Assembly (NCBI GenBank): GCA_964035575.1
Contig: OZ037834.1
Span: 1,457,598-1,521,597 of the forward strand
Length of the DNA stretch: 64,000 nucleotides
Source: Rhynchopus sp. YZ270_cl-10
Taxonomy: Eukaryota; Euglenozoa; Diplonemea; Diplonemida; Diplonemidae
Direction of reading: 5' to 3'
In this document: positions 55,860 to 64,000 of the stretch, one piece after another
Layout: the number at the start of each line of letters is the position of its first letter
How positions within the stretch are numbered: position 1 is the first letter of the stretch
Program-made: the position numbers and the translations under genes
The notes under the pieces: model-generated
What the model saw: only the letters and a program-made list of their open reading frames with translations
Told to the model about the DNA's origin: nothing
Databases searched by the model: none

Positions 55860-57779
55860 CTAAACCCTGCCACATTCTACACATAAATCGACTTTGCATC
55901 CACTCTGATGACACTTGTACCGGTGCTTGCCCTCCGCCAACGTGTTTCCATGACAACAACATTCCCACTCCGTCGCCATACGGTTTCCAACCCCGACCCT
56001 CTTGCACGAATGTGGGACAACTAGTGACCCCTCTTCCTCTTCCTCTTCGCAGTCGTCAAGATCCGACGTGTTGGCCACATCTGTATCATGAGGGGCATTA
56101 GCCAAGGCGATGTCACCTGTCTCTTCCAGCTCCATATTGGTCTGTATGTTCTGTGCGTGACGTTGGTTCACATATGACACAAATGTCTGTGCATAAGCCT
56201 TCTTGATTGTAACTGCATATTGGCGCAAGGTTTCCATGGTTGCTCCCTCGCGCAGACTTGCACTTAGCCTCTGTGCCAAACCGTTGTTTGCGAAAATAAT
56301 TTGTAAGACAATCTCCTCAATCTCGTCGCTGTCAGTTTGCGGCATGTCTTCCTGCCTACAATACACGGACAAATACGACTTCTCCCGGATCCCTGAGGTC
56401 CCATCATACAGCTCGTGCAGCCCTACGTCCATGACAAGGCGGTTGCTCGGGTCTTTTTTTTCATCCGCCGTACAGTCTTTCTGCTTCTTGATGTGACACC
56501 ATTGGAACGGCGATCCCTCAACATTACGATCAATATGGGAAAGACCTTCGTTACACATCACATCGGGGTCGCAAATAGCTTGAGTTGTTGTCGGAGACGC
56601 GGCACTTGAAGCATCCACATAACCTACCACCTCCAAACGATTAGGTGAATCAACAGCACCAGCGTATGAATTCTCATATATCTTCTCTGAAAGAGACAAC
56701 ACTTTCCTACATTTCGTGAGGGATTTTTCAATAACTGCTACACAGTTCCCAGCCCTATATCTGTACGCCACCTTATGGATAGCTGTATCGAAAGCAGACG
56801 CCTGGCCCTTCTCCTCAAAGTACAGTTCAACCTCAAGAAGTGAGTCGTACTCTGGTGGTGCGTCTTCGGCATATCTTATGTGTCCCAGGAAAGCTAGCCA
56901 AGTAGCTGCTTCGTCAAAGACTGATTTCCGCAGTCCCCTTGCGCGCAGTGGATTTGTTAAGGTAGCCTTGTAAAGCCATGCTTCTCCAGGTTGATCGTGT
57001 ACACTCCCTGCACTATGCTTTGAGGCCTTGCTGGTCGGTGTGTTGCCATCGGAAGTAATATAACCAGAACCACGCTTTGTTCCTGTTCTTGGGGGTGACA
57101 CCTGCTGCTTCTCCAACGTCTGCTGCTTCTCCTTCTCCACCAGAATCCCGGTCCACTTCTTCAACAGCTCCACATTATCCTGTAAGTATGTGTAAAATGA
57201 ATGTACAAAACTAGAAACAACAAAATAACAACAAAGTTGCACCACACTGTGCATCTCCACTGCCGACATTGCAACCCCAACACACACACGTTGCGAATGG
57301 GTAATGCTAGAATAATAAAATAAAAATGGGTGCGGAAAGCAAGTAGACCACTCGCCGTGCCTCCAAAAGGACCGAGGTTCCCTACGCCACACAGACAGTA
57401 CAACCACATCTAATGACTCAACTCAAAGGTTGAGTGAATAGAAACTACAAAGAGTTCTACACGACACACACATGTTGCGAATGGGTCATGCTAGACAGAT
57501 AAAATAAAAAATAGGTGTAGAAAGCAAGGGTCATACCGTCTTATCCACCTTGAGCTCGACGATCTTGGCGGCGATCTTCTGCGAATCTGGCTTGCCGTCG
57601 AGAAGGACACCCGTAATGCCAGCATCCTTCCACTGCTGTGCATTGTATGACTTCGGATCGTCCTCGTAGCCTTCAAGCAATGCAACACGAAGAGTCAGTG
57701 CGATCTCCTTCTCCTTCCGTTCAGCAACTTCCCTCCTGGCCTCTGCTGTAGGGTCATCTGGATCAGGAACAGCAGGCAT
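55860..57779 (-). CDS. 520-aa protein with HNH-like motif and C-terminal zinc cluster
   Basis: Two exons (57779-57537 and 57179-55860) give 520 residues. The first 100 residues are charged and helical. The central part contains WCHIKKQKDC followed by NRLVMDVGLHELYDG. The pattern C-H-I, then N-R-L-x-M-x4-L-H-x-L-[FY]-D-G, resembles HNH nuclease domains of the HNH_2 type, although the first catalytic His is uncertain. The C-terminus is a Cys/His cluster (ECCCHGNTL, HRYKCHQSGCKVDLCVECG) like a ZZ-type or RING-related finger. An acidic run (EEEEEE) precedes it. If the nuclease motif is real, the gene could be a domesticated or regulatory HNH protein; otherwise it is an unknown zinc protein. The second exon begins with VELLKKWTGILVEKEK coiled coil. 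Confidence 0.6.
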
Positions 57780-57939
57780 TTTTGGGGAAAGGGAAAGCGG
57801 TTCGGGGTATATGAGGGGAAAAGGGGTTACGTTTCCTGGCGTAATGATATAGGTGTGTGGAGGGGTGGGGTGGAGACAACTGAAATGTTTGATGGAATAG
57901 CAAAAAAGATAAGGGGTGTGGGGTTCTTATTATACTTGC

Positions 57940-58648
57940 AGATTATACTCGCACACACCACCTCGCCACTCCCGCGTAACCATCTTGACCGACTGCCAAT
58001 CGCAAATCAGGGCGATCAAAGCGGGACCCACATGCGAAAGCAGCCACGCTCCACGACATCTGGACGGAAATCGGGAGACTGACGAGGAATAATATCCACA
58101 TCATCCTCCAGTACGTCCCCAGCCACGCGGGCCTCCAAGGCAACGAAGCCGCCGACACGATGGCGAAACGTTACGCCAAATACCTCCCCCGACAGGAAGA
58201 ACCCATCGCCCTCGTGACAGTGGAGGCATCTATCAAGGTAACCACCACCGCCCTGACACCCACACCACCACTGAAGAGCATATACGCGTACGGCGGAAGC
58301 ACCTCCACCACACACACCAACCTTCTCCGACCTTCCCTCAAGCCCACAACCCTGACGAGACGGGGAGCACGCACCATGCGTCTACTACGCACAGAACGCC
58401 ACCCGCTCATCTACGACCACCACACCTACTCCAAGGTCACGTGCCCCGCCTGCGGGAAATGCGCCGCCTCAATCGTGCACCTTCTCAAATCATGCACCGC
58501 AACGACGAAACTCAGGAAAGCCCACGACCTGAACACCTCTACACCTCACAAGCTCATGCTCCGTGAGCCAGAACGCGTCTTGAGATTCCTCATCGCCGCT
58601 GACTTGTCTGAGGACAAGGAATCCGACCTTATGGTGATTGTGTTGTGA
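57940..58648 (+). pseudogene. 5'-truncated LINE: RNase H domain and C-terminal zinc knuckle
   Basis: The main frame encodes HIILQYVPSHAGLQGNEAAD, the conserved SHxGxxGNExAD end of a LINE-type RNase H, and later CPACGKCAASIVHLLKSC, a CCHC-type C-terminal knuckle, before the stop at 58648. Just upstream, VTILTDCQSQIRAI carries another RNase H catalytic Asp but is in a different frame, so at least one frameshift is present. RNase H plus knuckle places the element in an I/R1/Ingi-like LINE group. Everything 5' of the RNase H is absent. Confidence 0.8.
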
Positions 58649-59585
58649 AGAGGAGAAAGAAAAGAAAATTATCACAAGGGGGGTCTGTCTTTTTTATTGC
58701 AGTTCCCATCAGGGTTCTCGCAATCTTCAACACTTTTGAAAACGTTGAAGATTATAAGGATTTTTTTTTCCACCCCAAAAAACTTTTTTTTTACAAGACC
58801 TTCCGAGCAGGGTTGTTTCTAGGATCTCGTTTTTTTTTCTCGGGGGGGTCAATTTTTTTCCCGAAAAAAATGGGTTTTCAGGTGTTTTTGGGTGCATTCC
58901 GAGCTTTCTCGACGACGCCTCGATCTCATCGAGAAAACCCCATACCCCAAGACTCAGAATATCATGGTAGTATGTAGCTTCTGTGAGGGTATGAAACAGG
59001 GAAAGAAACGGTGTCCATGGCACCCAAAGGTTCCTGGCGAAGCCACGGTACGCAACATTTCTAAAATTGCGCTTAAAATTGCACTATTTTACAGCCAAAC
59101 TATGTCATGGGAAGGGTGGGTTGCAAGCTTGTGCCGCAGGCGCACGGTACGCTACTTTTTTCCTTTTGCCATGCTGCATGTTTCCTTTTCGTTCGGCGTT
59201 TGATCAATTGAGTCGCGTTCTGGCTGTGACGGGGTCACTTTGTCCATGAGGCCAGTTCTGGTCACTCTCAGAGGCTTATGTGGGGTATTGTCATGGGAAG
59301 GGTGTGATGTAAGCTTGCGCCGCAGGCGAGGAGATGGGTATCAGGTGGGAGAGGGTGGGAAGATGGGTGAAAAATTTACCCTAAAAAAATTTTTTTTGTG
59401 AAGATTTTTACTGGGGGGGGCCGAATAGTGGACCCCCCCTGAATAGTAGACCCCCCTTGAATAGTAGACCCCCCCTGGGAATTCTGGGTTTTTTTAAATT
59501 TTTTTTCCTTTGAATAGTGGACCCCCCCAGGTTTTCGTTTTTTTTGACTTTTTGCGGAAGTCACGGAAAAATTTTAGAGGGGATA
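58649..59585. other. Repetitive intergenic DNA
   Basis: Contains the segment GAAGCCACGGTACGCAACAT shared with 51.6 kb, GCCGCAGGCG words also shared with that region, and four spaced copies of GAATAGT[AG]GACCCCCC at 59420-59530. No gene. Confidence 0.55.
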
Positions 59586-59615
59586 GGCTAGTTGACGTCA
59601 CGGACATTCGGGTAT

Positions 59616-59815
59616 GGGAGGGTATGGGAGGATTTGGGAGGGTATGGGACAGTATGGGACGGTATGGGACGGTATGGGACGGTATGGGAGGGTATGGGAC
59701 TGTATGGGACTGTATGGGACAGTATGGGAGGGTATGGGACTGTATGGGACAGTGTGGGAGGGTTTGGGAGGGTATGGGACAGTATGGGACGGTATGGGAG
59801 TGGTATGGGAGGATT
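59616..59815 (+). repeat. G-rich satellite (GGTATGGGAC)n, left array
   Basis: About 19 units with point variation (GGTATGGGAG, TGTATGGGAC). The second array lies at 60389-60545. Confidence 0.9.
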
Positions 59816-60388
59816 TTTGGAGGTTTGGGAGTGGTTTGGGGGTCGTGCATGCACTTAGGGTAGCTCGACTTTTTTTTCGTTTCCCGCTCGCTGACCCTGA
59901 AAAAAAAATGCGCGCGCGCGCAAAAAAAAAGTTTTTCCTGAAAAAAAGTTGACAAAAAAGTTGTGGGAACAGGGTGATCCTGTGGGTTTTTTATATAAAA
60001 TCGCCTCAGGGGCCCCAAAAACGGGTGACCCAAAACACAGTTTTTTGGCATTCCAGAAAGTGGTGGGGTCGATGTCGAAAATTGGACAATTTTTTGACCA
60101 CTTAAATTTTTGAAAATATGAGCCCAGTCACTAATAGCTGGGGCCCATTTTCGGCCAAAAAATGCTGCTGAAAAAAATTTTCAGGTGAAAATTTTTCAGC
60201 CCCAAAACATACCGCGATTGGCATTTCCGAAATCTGTCCGCGCTGTGGTGGGGTCAATTTGCCGTTGTCCAGCTGCAAATTCACAAATTATGGCCTTTCC
60301 GTATACCTCAAACCCAGACCGGCCCGGTTTGCAGTTCTCGTGTACAATTCGCACGCAAAAGAGAGCAACTCCCACACCGATTAGGGGG

Positions 60389-60545
60389 ACGGTACGGGAC
60401 GGTATGGGACGGTATGGGACGGTATGGGACAGTATGGGACGGTATGGGAGTGGTATGGGAGGTACGGGAGGGTATGGGACGGTATGGGACAGTATGGGAG
60501 GGTACGGGAGGGTATGGGAGGGTATGGGACGGTATGGGGGGATTT
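60389..60545 (+). repeat. G-rich satellite (GGTATGGGAC)n, right array
   Basis: About 15 units of the same repeat in the same orientation as 59616-59815. Confidence 0.9.
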
Positions 60546-60844
60546 GGGAGCGTTCGAGGGCGGTACGGGATGGTACGGAACAGGATTTCCCAGAAAATTC
60601 CTAAACCGACCCGTGGCGTCAACTAGCCTACGGGGATCAACTACAAATTTCAAATTGATTTTTCTTTCTTTGGATAGATTTTGTGACAAATCTTTCCAAA
60701 GAAGCAAAAATCAGTATATTTTGACACACCCTATCAGCCTCATCGACAGGAGGGGTTTAGTAAAAATACAGAAAAAAATTTTTGGGGGGGTCTACTACAC
60801 GGTGGAGTCTACCCGGGGGGGAGTTACTCTTTGGGGGGGACTTA

Positions 60845-60915
60845 AAGGGGGACTCAAAGAGTCCCCCTAGGGGGACTATGTAGTCCACCTAGGGGGACTA
60901 TAGTCCCCCTAGGTG
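60845..60915. repeat. Palindromic GGGGACTATAGTCCCC-type repeats
   Basis: Overlapping inverted words AGTCCCCCTAGGGGGACT and AGTCCACCTAGGGGGACT form several alternative hairpins. It is a small version of the CCTAGG-centred satellites at 30.8 and 34.1 kb. Confidence 0.85.
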
Positions 60916-60939
60916 GACTCTTTTGGTGGGTTCTTGTGG

Positions 60940-61128
60940 GTTGTGGGGGCTGGTGCTGGCAGGTATGTACACACCAGGGGGGTGGTGAGGGTCCCAGATG
61001 GGGCCCGGGGAGGTAAAAGGTCATGTTGTGCATATCATTGCACAGTTTATACAGTGCAAACTGTTGTTTGCCATTAGATGCGATACAATGACAGATTCTT
61101 GTTGCTTATTTCCTTTCAGTCCTCAGTT
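60940..61128 (+). repeat. Left inverted repeat of the composite element
   Basis: 188 of 189 bases match the reverse complement of 63812-64000. Contains GGGCCCGGGGAGGTAAAAGG. Confidence 0.95.
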
Positions 61129-62524
61129 GTTAACGCCTGATGTGGTTTGCATGTTTGAAATGTATAGCTATGAGAGCAGCTGCGCACGGGAGACGTGCCG
61201 AGAGAAGGAGCCGTCGCCATACTGGATAAGGCGACGGTCTACAACCATCCAGACCCACCCCAACTCCAGGGATGGACCCTCGGTCGCTGTCGTGATGATG
61301 GAGTCCCTCTACGGCAGCAGCCCCTCCTGGGCCTCCCCCCACCAGCACCTTCATCATGTGCGCCAGGCAGGCACCTACATCGCCATATATACAGTCGCTC
61401 TCCGCACTCCACTCCAACATACTCAGGTCGATGCACCTGGGTGGCTACACCACAGATGATGCGAGCGGTGTTAAAGGACGCTAGCGACCACCCCGCCTGG
61501 CAGAAGACCCCCGAGAAGACCGCACGCAAATGGCTTGCGAAATCACATCGTGGATACCTCCGTGACTGCAGCACGCGATTGCAAGAACACCCGCCTGCTG
61601 ATGCGACTGCTCGCGGAGGTGCACCCCGACACCGACCTCCGTCACGTATCGGGCATCGACGGCGTGCTGAGGATGAGGCCGCAGGCAGCCTCACGCGAGA
61701 GGGTGGTGTGGCTGAGCCGGAGCACAGCCTCAAGGCTCGTGAAGCAGCATTGCTGCATCACGGGAGGGTGATGATCGCCTCACCCAAATATTTTGGGCTT
61801 GTCGTACGCCCCGTCCAGGAACGCAGCGCATGCGCCGCCAGAAGTCGCTCCTCATGCGGGCCCAAAGACCACCCAACCGCGGACTTTGTCGCCGCACTTA
61901 ACAACAGCGGCCTCGCGTGCGCAACGCAGACCGTGCCGAGCACTGGGAAGACCTGGTGCGTTAAGTTAACAACATGACACCCGTCCCCAAAGACGCATGT
62001 GTCATCAAGGGAAGCCGGTGATGGCTTGCCAGGCCCAGCCTGGTCACCGATTCAGAAGCAGGAAGAGGGCGGGCCCGGCCACACCCGACAGCGCCAAGCC
62101 TGAGGCGAAACGGCAATGCAAGCCGGAAAAAAGGGGGCAAAAGAAATAGTAGGATCGGTAGGTAAGTAAAGTTGCTTCGTTGATTGCACAAACAAAATAG
62201 CAGCAACACGACCACTGCAGCCGAGGGAGAGGAGTCGAGGGAGGAGCTGCAGAGGCAGAACCTCGACCTTCTGCGACAGCTGGTGGAACTGAAGCAGCAG
62301 ATAGCGTGACGGCACAGCTCACCGTCACCACCAACCAAGACACTGCGATGACAGCAAATACCCCTTCTCAAGAGGTCTCTGCCACCTCCACAACTGGGAT
62401 GCACTCCACGCTCCCTAACCCCGGACCCAAACCCCTCAAGTGTCTCTCCGACAACATCAACGGATTGACACAAACGACACGAGCAGAAGCTGACGTGCCG
62501 TCTGCAGGACACGGCGTTTGATGC

Positions 62525-62960
62525 AGGGGTGCAGGTTGTGCTTGCCCGCCCTCGCTTGGCCGACATCAAGTGTCCTGCTCAGTACAGTGTAACGCATACG
62601 GGAGACAACGGGTCACTGTCGCGTTGTGGAACGCTCTGCATCTATAGTAGCAGGCGTGGGCATGTTGGCGGCTTCGACACAGAAACCTACGAGCCTGTCT
62701 TCTCATTTGATTGATGCGGACAATTATGTGTACGGTGCGCCTGCCATCTCTCAGTGCAAGACACGCTGCTACCTGCCTTGTGGGGATTGCCTTCTCAAGG
62801 TTGCACTTCCGGGTGGGGAGGTGGTCCGCAAAGTCGACTGCGCTTCGTGGACCTTGTTCTCCTGTGGCAGTGTTGTTGTCTCGTATGGCAAAGACGGCGT
62901 CTCTGTGTATGACGAAGACCTGACGTTGCTCTGCTCTCTCTCGCACGAAGAGTGTGTTAC
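62525..62960 (+). pseudogene. Beta-propeller-like host gene fragment inside the LINE endonuclease
   Basis: Two overlapping frames give HTGDNGSLSRCGTLCIYSS, then RGHVGGFDTETYEPVFSFD, then (next frame) CGDCLLKVALPGGEVVRKVD and SVVVSYGKDGVSVYDEDLTL. Hydrophobic strands alternating with G-D-G turns resemble WD or other propeller blades and do not resemble an endonuclease. The matching endonuclease halves lie on each side. It has at least one frameshift. The donor gene is not in the window; the WD40 gene at 852-1967 has a similar texture but not the same sequence. Confidence 0.5.
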
Positions 62961-63811
62961 TCTACTGCTCGCCCAAAAAGAGTACGACGTTGTCTGCCTT
63001 AAGGAACTCAAAGCGAGCCAGACAGGCGACATTGGCTTCGACGTTTACATTATGTATGATACAAACGCATGCGTATCCAAAAGCGTGCGAAGGGGGCGAC
63101 GGCATCGGGAGGCGGCATCTACGTCCGCACCACACGCACATACAAACACATCTTCACTTCTCCAGAGAGCAGCGTGACGGAGAGACTCGCCTTCGAAGTG
63201 GAAGGTGTGCGATTCTGCAATATGCACAGGCCAAGTGCGGCAGGCCTGCACAAAAATGACACACTACGTGCCGACGGCAACGTTTCAGAACTGCCCACAC
63301 AAGGGAAGGTGGTGGTTGCGGGGACGTGAACGCGCACCACCGATCCTGGGCACACTGCACTACACGACGCTATGCCACTGCACAAAAAAGGGAAAGACAT
63401 GACTGACCCTCGTCGTACCGCCCGATCTCCCTTACCGGCAGTGTGTCGAAGGTGATGGAGAAACTGGTGGGGCGACGCATGCACCAACTGATGAGCCAGC
63501 CAGACTCTTCAGTGAACAACCTCCACTCAGCTTAGGACGAGCCACCCTCTTGCTCCACCGGAAGGCAGCAAAGGTGATCACCGGTGCGACTACATGTCGC
63601 ACGGTCAGGACGTGTTGTGGGAGGCACCGCAGACCACAGCGTACCACCAACGACTACGAGAAGTTTGTAGGACTGCCCGGCTCGCTTGGGCATGCTGTGT
63701 TTAACAAACTAAACCAGGCATTTCATAGTTCATGAAATGCTAGAGACATACATCTTAGGTACGTACGTAATACGCGGCAAATAGGTAGCAAAAATAATAA
63801 AATACATAGTG

Positions 63812-64000
63812 AACTGAGGACTGAAAGGAAATAAGCAACAAGACTCTGTCATTGTATCGCATCTAATGGCAAACAACAGTTTGCACTGTATAAACTGTGC
63901 AATGATATGCACAACATGACCTTTTACCTCCCCGGGCCCCATCTGGGACCCTCACCACCCCCCTGGTGTGTACATACCTGCCAGCACCAGCCCCCACAAC
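63812..64000 (-). repeat. Right inverted repeat of the composite element
   Basis: Reverse complement of 60940-61128. Reaches the window edge, so the outer boundary is unknown. Just inside is a small palindrome, GCATTTCATAGTTCATGAAATGC without its central base, at about 63717. Confidence 0.95.

Larger units (their letters stand above)
59586..60628. mobile_element. TA-flanked TIR element with G-rich satellites
   Basis: The ends GGCTAGTTGACG[TC]CACGG are inverted and flanked by TA. The 1.04-kb interior has two arrays of a roughly 10-bp unit, GGTATGGGA[CG] (about 59616-59815 and 60389-60545), both with the G-rich strand on top. No coding capacity. Confidence 0.7.
60940..64000. mobile_element. 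LINE-derived composite enclosed by 189-bp inverted repeats
   Basis: Segments 60940-61128 and 63812-64000 are inverted copies differing at one position; the right one is cut by the window end, so the repeats may be longer. Between them on the plus strand, in order: decayed ORF1-like sequence with a coiled coil (REELQRQNLDLLRQLVELKQ, about 62230-62308); the start of an endonuclease (LKCLSDNINGLTQT, 62440); a beta-propeller-like piece (about 62525-62960); the rest of the endonuclease (EYDVVCLKELKASQTGDIGF, then GDVNAHHRSWAH at 63323); the start of a reverse transcriptase (YRPISLTGSVSKVMEKLVG, 63418); and sequence from behind the RT (RKAAKVITGATT). Most of the RT is missing and frames shift several times. 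Confidence 0.75.

Noticed and set aside
1-64000. tRNA, rRNA or CRISPR features
   Set aside because: No cloverleaf with paired arms was found at GGTTCGA-like words, no rRNA core sequences were recognised, and no spaced direct-repeat array with unique spacers is present.

Overview
The window is nuclear DNA of a flagellated unicellular eukaryote. Every host gene I could assemble (16) lies on the minus strand, from the right end to the left end; the only intact plus-strand gene belongs to a DNA transposon. Many start codons sit a short way behind a pyrimidine tract and an AG. Strict strand polarity plus such AG acceptors is the known pattern of polycistronic transcription with spliced-leader trans-splicing in Euglenozoa. 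Ordinary cis-introns are frequent: I resolved 24, all GT-AG and all beginning GTAT or GTAC. A genuine flagellar gene (CFAP58) is present and two proteins have mitochondrial-like presequences. Together this suggests a diplonemid-like euglenozoan. That placement is inference; no spliced-leader gene or rRNA is in the window.

Layout in transcription order (right to left): a 520-aa HNH-like/zinc-cluster protein (57.8-55.9 kb); a 631-aa six-exon protein with mitochondrial-like N-terminus and Alba/SpoVS-like repeats (54.4-49.9); a small DUF4604/KIAA1143-like protein (49.1-48.6); a small membrane protein (48.2-47.9); CFAP58 (47.2-44.1); an 895-aa C2HC-finger/coiled-coil protein whose third intron carries a hAT transposon (43.4-36.5); a 143-aa membrane protein (30.0-29.5); D-serine dehydratase (29.2-27.2); a 408-aa probable mitochondrial protein (26.7-24.8); a 1513-aa secreted, predicted GPI-anchored protein (23.9-18.8); splicing factor SF3B1 in seven exons (17.0-12.2); two tandem single-pass membrane proteins sharing an almost identical 5' module (10.6-9.5 and 9.0-8.2); a membrane-anchored MsrB-like protein (7.8-7.1); a WD40 protein (2.0-0.85); and the 5' part of a secreted protein running off the left edge.

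The rest is repeat-rich. A nest of TA-flanked inverted-repeat elements fills 30.2-35.7 kb, with one element clearly inserted into the arm of another. A coding-complete-looking hAT with perfect 8-bp target duplications occupies 37.58-40.87 kb. LINE remnants with endonuclease, reverse transcriptase and RNase H parts lie at 55.2, 57.9-58.7 and 61-64 kb; the last is enclosed by 189-bp inverted repeats and includes a piece resembling a host beta-propeller gene. There are also satellites with 9-bp, 7-bp and about 10-bp units, a short-interspersed-like family with about seven copies, and a roughly 400-bp tandem array between SF3B1 and its upstream neighbour.

Functionally the genes are a mixed housekeeping set, as expected of directional clusters, with an accumulation of surface or secretory-pathway proteins at 0.7-24 kb. 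All gene models come from reading the sequence and checking reading-frame continuity across splice sites; none is backed by transcript data.
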